Numbered from the stretch's first letter, positions 6,952 through 16,764 are shown. The stretch: DNA of 64,000 nt from Burkholderiaceae bacterium (GCA_024637155.1 JAGXFR010000009.1:1-64000), one strand, 5' to 3'. Numbers and translations: made by a program. The notes: generated by a model not told the origin, from the sequence alone.

Positions 6952-8811
6952 ATGCCGGGCGACCTGCTGATCCTCTCCGATCCGACGGCCATCGCGCGGC
7001 GCATTGTCGAGAAAACCGGCGGTGATATCCGACTGGCGTTGCCACTCGGGGTGGGCAAGGCGAATACCATCGTCAACGCATTGACCGATCTGGCCATCGC
7101 CGACCGTTCGATCCGGCTGCACATCCTTACCGCGCTGACGCTGCAACGTCCGCGCCCCGAAACCGATCTCCAGGCGCGGTTTCTCGACCCGGCCATGGAC
7201 CGTCTGTTCGGAGCCTACACACCGCTGGACTACGCGACGCGACTGTTGGACGGAACATTGCCCGCCAACATCAAGGTGCAGGAATTCTTTTTCCAGGCCG
7301 GTACTTGGCTGGGAAACCCTGCGGCCCAGCAAGGCTATATCCCGGCCAACTATACGCACGCGCTGCATGCTCTGATGGACCGGTTTCCAAATGTCATCCT
7401 GCAGCTTCTGGCGCGTCACGGTGACCGTTTCAGCCTGTCCGGCAATACGGACATAACGGTCGATCTCCTGCGCGCCCGCGCGCGTGGTGAGCAGGATTTC
7501 ATCCTTGGGGGCGAGATCAACCCGCACCTGCCTTTCATGCCCGGTGCCGGAGAACTGAGCGGCGACGAACTCGATTGCTTGCTGGACGATCCCGCCACGC
7601 AGTTCGAGTTGTTTTCGGTACCCAAGCGCCCGGTAGCGGCGGCCGACCACGCGATCGGCCTGCATGTCGCCGGGCTGGTGCCGGATGGCGGCACGCTTCA
7701 GATCGGCATCGGATCGATCGGCGATGCTGTGGCCTCGTCGCTGATCCTCCGACACCGGAACCCGGAAATCATGCGCGCCATCATGACGACCGCACCTTTT
7801 CCCGGCCACGTCTCTGCCCAAGGCGGCCGCTTCGAGGTCGGGCTCTACGGTGTGACGGAGATGCTGGTTCAGGGATTTCTGGAGTTGGCAAAAGCCGGTG
7901 TAATTCGGCGCAAGGTAGACGGCGCAATTGTTCACGCCGGGTTCTTCGTCGACTGTCACGACTTCTACCGCAGCCTGCGCGAGATGCCCGAAGACGAGCG
8001 CATGCTTATCCAGATGATGCCGGTATCGTTTACCAATCAGCTCTACGGCGACGAGTCCGCCAAGCGCGAGGCGCGCCACAACGCACGGTTCGTGAACGCG
8101 GCGATGAAGGCAACTGCGCTTGGCGGGGTGATCTCGGACGTGACGGAAAAAGGCCAGATCGTCAGTGGTGTGGGCGGGCAGTTCAACTTCGTCGATCAGG
8201 CTTTCGCACTGCGCGATGCGCGGGCGATCATCACCTTGCAGGCGACCCGCGAAAGCAAGGGCAAGGTGGCGTCGAACATCGTCTGGGATCATCCGCACGA
8301 GACGATCCCGCGGCATTACCGCGACATCATCGTCACGGAATACGGGGTCGCCGATCTGCGCGGCCGCTCAGACGCCGAGTGCATCATGGCCATGATCTCG
8401 GTCGCGGACAGCCGGTTCCAGCCCGAGTTGTTGGAACGGGCGAAAGCGGCAGGCAAGGTGCCCAGGGACGCGCGGGTGCCAAAGCCGCATGCAACGAATA
8501 CGCCCCAGGCGCTGCAGTCATGGCTTGCACCTGCCATGGCGGAAGGGACCTTGGCTCGATTCCCGTTCGGCACTGACTTCACCGAGGTCGAGCAACGTTT
8601 GTTGGGGGCCCTTGGCATCCTGAAAGCGAAATCGGGATCGCGTCGGGCAATGGCAAGGTTGCTCTGGCGGGGCCTTCTGAGCGGCACGTCAGACCCCCAG
8701 CGGCGCGCCTGTCTGGAGCGTCTGTCACTGGATCACCCGCGCTCTCTTGCTGACCGGCTGACAAGGCTCGCAGTCAAGGGCGCCCTTGAAGCAGCGGCGG
8801 CCGATTCCTGA
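6952..8811 (+). CDS. Acetyl-CoA hydrolase/transferase-family protein (CoA transferase)
   Basis: 619 residues, longer than the roughly 500 of Cat1/AarC-type acetyl-CoA:acid CoA-transferases but similar to the long acetyl-CoA hydrolase/transferase proteins. Visible family features are the QIGIGSIGDAV stretch, the PFPGHVSAQGG stretch, and the C-terminal TEYGVADLRGRS motif. It would move CoA from acetyl-CoA to another carboxylic acid, or hydrolyse acetyl-CoA. It follows the beta-oxidation genes by one base, so it may activate the acid entering the pathway at the expense of the acetyl-CoA leaving it (inference). Substrate unknown. Confidence 0.85.
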   Translation: MPGDLLILSDPTAIARRIVEKTGGDIRLALPLGVGKANTIVNALTDLAIADRSIRLHILTALTLQRPRPETDLQARFLDPAMDRLFGAYTPLDYATRLLDGTLPANIKVQEFFFQAGTWLGNPAAQQGYIPANYTHALHALMDRFPNVILQLLARHGDRFSLSGNTDITVDLLRARARGEQDFILGGEINPHLPFMPGAGELSGDELDCLLDDPATQFELFSVPKRPVAAADHAIGLHVAGLVPDGGTLQIGIGSIGDAVASSLILRHRNPEIMRAIMTTAPFPGHVSAQGGRFEVGLYGVTEMLVQGFLELAKAGVIRRKVDGAIVHAGFFVDCHDFYRSLREMPEDERMLIQMMPVSFTNQLYGDESAKREARHNARFVNAAMKATALGGVISDVTEKGQIVSGVGGQFNFVDQAFALRDARAIITLQATRESKGKVASNIVWDHPHETIPRHYRDIIVTEYGVADLRGRSDAECIMAMISVADSRFQPELLERAKAAGKVPRDARVPKPHATNTPQALQSWLAPAMAEGTLARFPFGTDFTEVEQRLLGALGILKAKSGSRRAMARLLWRGLLSGTSDPQRRACLERLSLDHPRSLADRLTRLAVKGALEAAAADS

Positions 8812-8814
8812 CCA

Positions 8815-9212
8815 ACAGCCCTCTCGCGGTTCACCGCTCGGCCAGATCGTCGCAAGAACGGCGGCGCCGCGCGCGGTTCAGCCGCGCGACATCTACCAGG
8901 CCATCGTCTGACCGGTGATCGTGCTGCTGGCGGCACTCATCCCCGTGACCGCGATCGACCCGCCGCCGGGCGACGAGCCCATCAAGCCGCCGCGACCCGA
9001 GGATCCACCGAACGTCCCGCCAACACCCCGGCCGCCCGCCGATCGGTGCCCCCCACGCAGCCGCCTGGCCCGGGTCGCCACTGAAGGCGCATTCTGTTCG
9101 CCCGTCGAGAAGCCCGACTTCGCGCACTTCAGCCCCCTGCAGACCCGGCCCCGAGCCTATGCGGAGCCTTGCTGCAGGCGTTTGAAGTTCCCATGCTTGC
9201 CAGCCGCAGCAG
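8815..9212. other. Gene-free stretch, possibly with a dead SDR end
   Basis: About 400 bases without a credible gene. One minus-strand frame near 8900-8960 reads TITGQTMAW before a stop, reminiscent of the C-terminal ITGQTI-WDGG of short-chain dehydrogenases. Nothing else in the frame supports it. The rest is GC- and proline-codon-rich and looks like noncoding or decayed DNA at the edge of a patch of broken genes. Confidence 0.4.
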
Positions 9213-9215
9213 CGT

Positions 9216-9962
9216 TCAGGTGAAGATCATCCAGAAGCCCATGGCGATCATCATCAAGTTCTCGGTCAGCGACACGAAGCCCAACGGCACGTTGCTGTTG
9301 CCGCCCACGCAGGCGCATTTCAATTCGCGCTTGTCGATATAGACGGCCTTGAACACCGACACGGCACCGACGGTCCCGATGAAGAGGGCGATGGGCACCG
9401 ATATCCAGTCCAGCACGGCGGCCAGCATCAGTACGCCCGCCAAACCTTCGCCGAATGGATAGAGATAACCGTAGCGCACCCATTTGCGGGCCAACAGGTC
9501 GTAGTTCAGAAACATCGTCGAAAAGGATTCGATGTCCTGCAGCTTCTGCAGCGCCAGAAGACACATGGAGACGGCGACGAACTTCGGCAACACCGCGATG
9601 GTGAATACCGTGCCGAAGGCGAGCCAGCAGATCGCGAGGCTCATGGCGAATCCCATCGAGAACAGCGCGATGACGGGCGTATAGCTGGTCTCGTCCGCGT
9701 CTTTCACTTCTTGCCCGAAGTGCTCGCGCAGCGCGTCGTAGCCGCCGATTCTATTGTCGCCGATGAAGACTTGCGGCGTGGTATCGACTCCGTGCTTTTC
9801 CTTGAAGGCCTCGGTTTCCTCACGGGATTTGAGCGGCTCGTCTCTTACTTCGTAGCCTTCGCGTTCCAGCAGGTCCTTGGCCTTCAGCCCGTAGGGACAA
9901 ATGTGATCGGGCATGACCATCCGGTAAAGGGTCGCCGTTCTGGATTTACTCGTTGCTGTCAT
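9216..9962 (-). CDS. Glutaredoxin-MauE/DoxX membrane fusion protein
   Basis: 248 residues from the ATG at 9962, chosen because GGAGGG lies 8 bases upstream. Residues 1-85 form a glutaredoxin-like fold with a monothiol-type CPYG site (Cys22) and the TTPQVFIGDNRIGGYD glutathione-binding segment. Residues from about 93 form a four-helix membrane domain of the MauE/DoxX group ending with a CAC motif in LKCACVGGNSNVPLG. MauE proteins help disulfide formation or redox handling at the membrane. The fusion implies thiol exchange between cytoplasmic glutaredoxin and membrane cysteines. It stands alone in a patch of sulfur- and redox-related genes; its precise substrate is not known. Confidence 0.85.
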   Translation of the reverse strand: MTATSKSRTATLYRMVMPDHICPYGLKAKDLLEREGYEVRDEPLKSREETEAFKEKHGVDTTPQVFIGDNRIGGYDALREHFGQEVKDADETSYTPVIALFSMGFAMSLAICWLAFGTVFTIAVLPKFVAVSMCLLALQKLQDIESFSTMFLNYDLLARKWVRYGYLYPFGEGLAGVLMLAAVLDWISVPIALFIGTVGAVSVFKAVYIDKRELKCACVGGNSNVPLGFVSLTENLMMIAMGFWMIFT

Positions 9963-9990
9963 CTTGTTGCCCTCCGTCTTTCCCATTCAT

Positions 9991-10125
9991 TCATGTAACG
10001 CCCTTCCCGCGCGGCAGGGTCAGCGTGAAAACGGCGGCGATCAGTGCGATCAAGGCGATCTGATGGCGCCGGCTGACCTGCCAGACGTAGGCGTACATTG
10101 TCACCGGCAGCGATTTCTTCGGCAT
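9991..10125 (-). pseudogene. Truncated ABC-transporter N-terminus
   Basis: A 44-codon frame begins MPKKSLPVTMYAYVWQVS and continues into one hydrophobic helix. This resembles the first transmembrane segment of ABC exporters with fused permease and ATPase. It then runs into PRGKGVT and a stop, with no further transmembrane or ATPase sequence. It looks like a relic cut by a deletion. A real small membrane protein cannot be excluded, but the abrupt end and the broken neighbours argue for decay. Confidence 0.5.
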
Positions 10126-10270
10126 GGTACCCGCTGAGGCTCCTCCCGAAACGAGACCGCGCCGTCAGGCCGTGACGAGCGCCGCCGCGACGAAAGCGGC
10201 GATGTTCAAACCGAGGGACCAGGATTCGCTGCCCGGCATCTTCCGCCCTGCGACTAGTACAACCGGCCGC

Positions 10271-11359
10271 TCAGAGCGGCCACACCAGCGGCAGCAGCAG
10301 CATCGCCAAGGCGAACACCAGCAGCGTCAGCGGCAGGCCGAGCCTGATATAGTCGGCGAGGCGGTAACCGCCGGGACCCATCACCAGCACGTTGGCCGGG
10401 TGCGCCACCGGGCTGGCGAAGCTGGCTGCGGCGGCGATCGCGATGGCCATCACCGGCGCCAGCGGCGAGATGCCCAGGTCGGCAGCGGCCGACAGCGCGA
10501 TCGGCGCCATCAGCAGCACCAGTGCCGCTGTCGGCACGATCAGCGTGGCGCCGGCTACGGCGGCGGTCGAGATGTGCAGCCATCCCGCCAGCACCGTGCC
10601 GATCGTCAGCGCGAGCAGGCCAGCGGCGCCTTGCTCGCGTCCACCGTCTGCACCTGCACCGGGTTGAGCACGATCAGGTCCTCGTCCCGGCCCAGCTCGG
10701 CCAAGCGCTCGCGCGGACCGACGATCAGTAGCGCGTTGCGGCAGGCGCAAGGCCGCGATGCGTTCCTGCAGGCCGTAGAGCTCCTGCAGGTGGTGTTCGT
10801 CCCCCGCCGGCCGCGTGGTGTCGGTGCGCGCCAGCAGGTGGCGGCCGGCCAGCGCCATGAAGGCGGTGGCGGCCAGCAGCACCGGCAGGCCGATCCAGGC
10901 GAAATCGAAGAAGCCGAAGCCCTGGCCGCGCGCTTCACGCAGCACGTCGCTGATCAGCAGGTTGGGCGGCGTGCCGATCAGCGTCATCATGCCGCCGACC
11001 AAAGTGCCGTAGGCCAGCGGCATCAGCACCCGCGAGGGCGCGACCCCGCCGCGGCGCGCCACCGTCATGGCCACCGGCATCAGCAGCGCCGCGACGCCGA
11101 TAATGTTCATGAACGACGACATCGCACCGCCGACGAGCATGAAGATCGAGATCATGCGCAGTTCGCTGCGGCCGGCGACGCGCGCGACCTGCACCCCGAT
11201 CCGGTCGGCGATGCCGGCGCGCGTCAGGCCCTCGCTGATGATGAACATCGCCCAGACCGTGACGACCGCCGGGTTGGCGAAGCCGCCGACCGCATCGGCA
11301 GGAGACACCAGGCCCGGCACGGCCAGGCTGGACAGCACCAGCGCGATGTCCGGCGTCAT
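10271..11359 (-). pseudogene. Decayed SLC13/DASS-type permease with internal deletions
   Basis: The N-terminal half (from MTPDIALVLSSLAV) and the C-terminal end look like SLC13-family permeases with central TrkA-C domains, which usually have close to 600 residues. One frame spans 362 codons, but its middle is not authentic. After ERIAALRLP the true sequence continues in another frame (NALLIVGPRERLAELGRDE, then VQTVDASKAPLA), and a one-base slip near 10620 brings it back at LLALTIGTVL. Most of the two TrkA-C domains and several helices after GATLIV are missing. The product cannot be a normal transporter, so I call it a pseudogene; assembly error could explain the single-base slip but not the large gaps. 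Confidence 0.65.
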
Positions 11360-11440
11360 CGACCTTGCTCTTCTATCCCGGTGCCGTCCGCATCGGCCCG
11401 ATGGCTCGAGGCGGGCGCACGCAAACACTCCGCTGCATGT

Positions 11441-12852
11441 TCAATCCAGTGCTTCAACCTGGTAGCTGTCGCAGGCGCTGAGGTCGGAACGACCGCCCGG
11501 CGATTGCCGGGATATCTCGCGCAAGGCGCTACGCAGGCCCTCCTCCAGCACCGGGTGGTAGAACGGCATGGCCAGCAGATCATGGGCAGTCAGTCCGCGA
11601 TGGATCGCCAGTGCGAGCAGATGGGCCAGGTGCTCGGCAGCCGGCGCGCACATCTCGGCACCGAGAATGCGGGCGTCATCTCGTGCGGCATGGACACGCA
11701 GCACACCCCGGTTGCGCTCGGCCGCCAGCGCGCGCGCTTGCGAGGCGAAATCGATGCTGCCGGTCAGGCACGAGTCGGTGTCCATGTCGGCGAAGCGCTG
11801 GCCGACCACGGCGATGCCGGGGTCCGAGAACACAATGGCCAGGGGCGTGCGGCGCTGAAAACAGGACGGCGCATCGGCCACTGCATTGATGCCCGCGATG
11901 CAGCCCTCGTCGGCCGCCTCGTGCAGCAGACCGGCGTGGCGTTGACATCGCCGGCGATGAACACCGGCAAATCGGCGATCTGCATCGTACTGCGGTCGAA
12001 CGGCGGCGGGCCACGTTCATCCAGCCTCACGCCGAGCGCTTCGAGGCCCAGATCGCCTAGATTCGGCTTGCGCCCGATGGCCACGAGCACACGATCGACC
12101 TCGATGTCGACCGGACCGGCCTGAACGCGCACGCCGCTGGTGGTGCCGGACAATTCGACTTCGTGGCCGGCGTGGATGGCAAACTCCTCGCTCAGGGCCT
12201 GGCGTGCAGCTTCGGCCACGACCGGGTCGGAAATCCCCGCGAGTCCGTCGCTGCGATCGAATGCATGCACCTCCACCCCGAGGCGCGAGAGGGCCTGCGC
12301 CATCTCGATTCCGACGCCACCCAGGCCGATCACCGCCATGCGTGCAGGCAGCACTGCCTGCTCGAACAACGTATCGGTGGTCAACAAGCGATCGCCCAGC
12401 GCCTGCCAGGACTGCGGCACGATCGGGCTCGAACCAGTGGCGATGACGATGCCGCTGGCGTGGAACACCTGATCGCCCACTGCCACCTGGTTGGGGCCGA
12501 GCAATCGCGCCCGGCCCGCGATGCTGCGCTTGCCCAGCGCCTCGGTCGATCTGAGCACCCCGCCAACAAACCGGTCGCGCAGCGCCTGCACGCGTTGCAG
12601 GACCGCCGGGATGTCGATGCTCAGCTGGTCGCTGCCACGAATGCCGAAGGCCTGCGCCTTCTTGCGCGCATGAAAGGCGTTGGCAGCCTCGATCAGCGCC
12701 TTGGACGGCATGCAGCCCACCCGCGCGCAGGTGGTGCCATAGGGGCCGTCGTTGATCAGGACGAATTGATCGCTCTTCTTCCGGACCTGCTGCACGGCAG
12801 CCAGGCCGGCCGAACCGGCGCCGATGACGATGACCTTGAGTTTCGTGGGCAT
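11441..12852 (-). pseudogene. Dihydrolipoyl-dehydrogenase-like flavoprotein, frameshifted
   Basis: A full-length pyridine-nucleotide disulfide oxidoreductase (about 470 codons) read in two frames. The first part has the FAD-binding GAGSAGLAA, the redox-active CARVGC pair (GTTCARVGCMPSK), the NAD-binding GLGGVGIEMA and the second FAD site FIAGDVNA. At about 11939-11943 one base is missing. The frame that restores homology then reads GLLHEAADEG and runs through the dimerisation domain to a C-terminal HPVLEEGLR segment, ending at 11441. Only the C-terminal third is out of frame. This could be a recent mutation or a sequencing error. It lies 15 bases downstream of the EncFtn-like gene. Confidence 0.75.
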
Positions 12853-12867
12853 GGTCGCTCGTCCTTT

Positions 12868-13152
12868 TCAGTGGTCGAGCTTCTTGTCGGTGAACAGCCA
12901 GTCGCGCAACTCCTTGTCGAACACCGAGTCGCGGCGGCGGATCCATTCAAGCACCATCGCGGCGTGCTCCTTTTCCTCGTCCGCGTTGTGCTGGAGGATC
13001 GACTTGAGCTCCGCATCCTTGCAGGCATCGACGCGCTGGTTGTACCAATCCACGGCTTCCAGTTCTTCCATCAGCGACACGATCGCCCGATGCATGTCGC
13101 GGGTTTCGTCGGACAGTTCCTTGATCGGTTCGTGATAGCCCTCGTTTGCCAT
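12868..13152 (-). CDS. EncFtn-like ferritin (encapsulated-ferritin family)
   Basis: 94 residues, closely resembling encapsulated ferritins. Conserved iron-site residues correspond to Glu30, Trp36, Tyr37, Glu60 and His63, in the segments EELEAVDWYNQRVDA and HNADEEKEHAAMVLEW. Family members assemble as decamers that oxidise Fe(II) at subunit interfaces, normally inside an encapsulin shell. Here the protein ends at FTDKKLDH with no C-terminal cargo-loading peptide, and no encapsulin gene is nearby. It may store or detoxify iron alone. GAGGAG precedes the ATG. The frameshifted flavoprotein gene follows within 15 bases. Confidence 0.85.
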   Translation of the reverse strand: MANEGYHEPIKELSDETRDMHRAIVSLMEELEAVDWYNQRVDACKDAELKSILQHNADEEKEHAAMVLEWIRRRDSVFDKELRDWLFTDKKLDH

Positions 13153-13303
13153 GTTTGTTGCTCCTCTTGATCAGTGACGCAGCACATGCACCGGCGGCAG
13201 CGCCGGTCTACGCAAGTCTTTGTCCGACACTCTCTGCGCACGGCCTTCGCCCGCGCGCCCCAGAGAAGTTGTGACTTGCAGTAGTTGAAGGATTGATTGA
13301 ACA

Positions 13304-13394
13304 CCTTGGCAATGCGCTCGAGTTCGTCGATCGACTGGTTCATGTCGTCGATCCGCTGCTTCATCATCGCAGCGTGCTCGTCCCGCTTGGACAT
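13304..13394 (-). pseudogene. Stub of a small coiled-coil protein
   Basis: The frame begins MSKRDEHAAMMKQRIDDMNQ after a good AGGAG, resembling short bacterial coiled-coil stress proteins of 60-90 residues that begin MxKRDEY-KMK. After about 30 codons it changes to Cys/Arg-rich sequence without coiled-coil character and overruns the next gene. The start is believable but the rest is lost, so this is probably a remnant. Confidence 0.45.
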
Positions 13395-13454
13395 TGAGGA
13401 TCTCCTGCAAATGATTCAAGAGCGGACTGGCCAGAGGTAGCCTGCACACCACCA

Positions 13455-13809
13455 TCAACGCGGCGCAACGACCAGCCTGGATACAACTCGCCCGACACCC
13501 GGCGTTCCCATCGCGACGATGACTGCCTGGCCCACTTGCTCTTCGGTCGGCACGCTCCCTTCCTGGGTCACCGTGCCCGAGTGGGTGGCGACCGAGATGT
13601 CGAAAACGGACAGGTTCGAGTCTACCGCCAGCGCTGCCTTGATGCTGGCCGTGGTGGCGGCCTCGGCGGCGGCCTGCGCAGCCCGTCCGGCTTGCTGGCT
13701 GGCGCGTTCATTGGCAGCGGACGGCTGCCCCCCACCTCTCGTGACCGAACCAGCCCAGAAAAGCCCCCACCAGCAATCCAAGCACGATGCCGTTGAACGA
13801 AGTCCTCAT
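13455..13809 (-). pseudogene. Membrane-anchored BON-like domain protein, frameshifted
   Basis: A reading frame begins at the ATG at 13809 (GAGGAG upstream) with MRTSFNGIVLGLLVGAFLGW, an N-terminal membrane anchor. It breaks at a run of six G. Removing one G joins it to the downstream frame: an Ala/Gln-rich linker, then a BON-like domain beginning near SIKAALAVDSNLSVFDISVA and ending VGRVVSRLVVAP. BON domains bind membranes or lipids in stress-related periplasmic proteins. About 117 codons would result. The break in a homopolymer makes a sequencing error quite possible. Confidence 0.6.
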
Positions 13810-13854
13810 CACTCGCTCCTCGTCAAGAAGCGATTCCTGACACTCACGCCTGCC

Positions 13855-14607
13855 TTACTGACCCTGCAGGCTGTGAGCGATCTGGGCGCAGTATTGCTCC
13901 AGATCCTCGGACACCCCCTCCGGGCACCTGCCGCACTCACGGTTCCCCGGAACCGCGTGGTCGATGAACTTGGGGTAGTCGAGGTCCAGATTTCCCATGA
14001 TCTTCACGAACTCGGCGAGCGGCTTGTCGCCGCCCAGGCGCGGGTTGCGGGTCTTTTCCTGGGCGATGCTGGACACGCGCCGGCCCTTGTAATCGTGCCC
14101 GGGATACACCAGCGTGTCCTCGGGCAAGGAGAACAGCTTGTCGTGCACGCTGCGGTAGAGCGTCGGTGCATCGCCGTTCTGGAAGTCGGTGCGCCCGCAG
14201 CCGTCGATCAGCAGCGCGTCGCCAGTCAGCACGCGCTCGCCGACGCGATACGCGTGGTGTCCGTCGGTGTGGCCCGGCGTGAACAGCGGGTCGATGCGGA
14301 TGCTGCCGAACTCGAGCGGCCTGCCCTCCTCCAGCCCGACATCCACGCAGGCGAGATTGTCGAACGCCGGATGTGCGATGCGGCTGCCGGCTTCGGTCTT
14401 CAACTTGCGCGCGGCGGTGATGTGATCGGCGTGGATATGGGAGTCGAGCGTGTAGACGAGCTTCAAGCCGAGCGTGTTGAGCGCCTCAAGGTCGCGCTGC
14501 CAGGTCGGCAGCACCGCGTCGATCAACACCGCCCGACCCGTCTGCTCGCAGCCGAGCAGATAGGTATAGGTGCTGGACACCGGTTCGAAGAGCTGCCTGA
14601 AGATCAT
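13855..14607 (-). CDS. Persulfide dioxygenase (ETHE1/SDO-type metallo-beta-lactamase fold)
   Basis: 250 residues. It oxidises glutathione persulfide to sulfite and glutathione with a mononuclear iron. The metal-binding motif is SHIHADHIT (His57, His59, with Asp61 and His62), His113 is in FTPGHTDGH, Asp130 is in LTGDALLIDGCGRTDFQNG, and a later His is in YPGHDYKG. The CGRTDFQ segment marks persulfide dioxygenases rather than glyoxalase II. It is the best-preserved gene of this patch and fits a sulfide-detoxification theme with the nearby glutaredoxin-MauE fusion. Confidence 0.9.
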   Translation of the reverse strand: MIFRQLFEPVSSTYTYLLGCEQTGRAVLIDAVLPTWQRDLEALNTLGLKLVYTLDSHIHADHITAARKLKTEAGSRIAHPAFDNLACVDVGLEEGRPLEFGSIRIDPLFTPGHTDGHHAYRVGERVLTGDALLIDGCGRTDFQNGDAPTLYRSVHDKLFSLPEDTLVYPGHDYKGRRVSSIAQEKTRNPRLGGDKPLAEFVKIMGNLDLDYPKFIDHAVPGNRECGRCPEGVSEDLEQYCAQIAHSLQGQ

Positions 14608-14963
14608 CTGGCCCCCCTTGGAAAAAGCGGATTGAAATGCGTTCAGGGATTGCCGCGCGCCTGGTCGAGCGCGCTCGCGCCGCCGGGTTGATCACCACCA
14701 GCACCAGACTCGGATCGATGTCCAGCGCGTGGGCGACGTACAGAGATGCTACGACAAGAACGGCGGCGGCGGGCGCGCACGCCGCCCGGGGGCACGGCGG
14801 CATCGCGGACCACCAGGGTGGTGGTGGCACAGGGCGGCGAGGGCGAAGCGCTCCGGTGCGAACACGGCGGCGCGCGGCGGCATACGGGTAAAAAGACAAA
14901 GCCCCTGATTTCTTCAACAAAATCAGGGGCGTACACGGCGTCAACAGACGCGGCTGGACGGCG
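14608..14963. other. Intergenic region upstream of the dioxygenase gene
   Basis: About 355 bases. The right end holds the icd terminator. Minus-strand frames here (for example ALDIDPSLVLVVINPAARA around 14690-14740) show a helix-like patch, but neither a start with a ribosome site nor a known family. I see no supported gene. Confidence 0.5.
14889..14930 (-). terminator. Rho-independent terminator of icd
   Basis: Leftward hairpin with 10-bp arms (GCCCCTGATT at 14901-14910 and AATCAGGGGC at 14921-14930) followed on the minus strand by TTTGTCTTTTT. It lies about 30 bases beyond the icd stop codon. Confidence 0.85.
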
Positions 14964-16217
<1,254 letters not shown>

Positions 16218-16464
16218 GCGCGGAACTCCTCGAAGGGAAGGTGTTGGGTCGCCCTGCGGGCAATGCGGGATTATGCCGGAATCACGCTGCGGGCGTCGAC
16301 GGGACCCGACACCGGGGTGGCGTACGCAAAATATTCTGAAAACAGGGTCAATGCGGTCAACGCCGGCGCCGCTGGCGCGTTTTCGCTTCCGACTACGGCG
16401 CCTACCGATCTGCCGGCCCGGGGTCGAAAAACCCAACCTATCTGTTCAGCTACGAGGATACAAA

Positions 16465-16749
16465 ATGAGCAAACTGTTCGCCGTCCTGATCGCCGCCGCC
16501 CTGAGCTCGGGCGTTGCTGTTGCCCAGACCAAGCCCGCCACCCCGGCCGTGCCTGCCGCCCCCGCTGCTGCTGCGCCTGCTGCCGCGCCTGCCGCGCCTG
16601 CCGCTGCGGCCGCCCCGGCTGCCGCTCCGGCCGCCAAGAAGGATGAAGTAGCCGCGAAGAAAGAAGAGAAAGCCGTCGCCAAGGCCGAGAAGAAGCCCGT
16701 CAAGAAAGTGGCCAAGCTCGACAAGAAAGCAGCAGCACCCAAGAAGTAA
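16465..16749 (+). CDS. Secreted Ala/Pro-rich protein with Lys-rich tail
   Basis: 94 residues. A clear signal peptide (MSKLFAVLIAAALSSGVAVA, cleavage before Gln) precedes an almost pure Ala/Pro segment (about 24-58) and a Lys/Ala-rich tail with AAKKDEV and KKPVKKVAKLDKK repeats. No enzyme domain is present. The composition resembles histone-H1-like tails, but the signal peptide puts it in the periplasm or outside, so binding to an anionic surface is a guess. AGGA precedes the ATG, and a strong terminator follows 15 bases after the stop. Confidence 0.75.
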   Translation: MSKLFAVLIAAALSSGVAVAQTKPATPAVPAAPAAAAPAAAPAAPAAAAAPAAAPAAKKDEVAAKKEEKAVAKAEKKPVKKVAKLDKKAAAPKK

Positions 16750-16764
16750 GTAATATCAAAGATG

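Noticed and set aside
8890-8960. SDR-like C-terminal TITGQTMAW on the minus strand
   Set aside because: Only about ten residues look familiar and the rest of the frame has no dehydrogenase sequence.
10124-12124. 666-codon plus-strand frame across the permease and flavoprotein region
   Set aside because: Repetitive Gln/Arg/His composition; the recognisable homology (SLC13, disulfide oxidoreductase) is on the minus strand.
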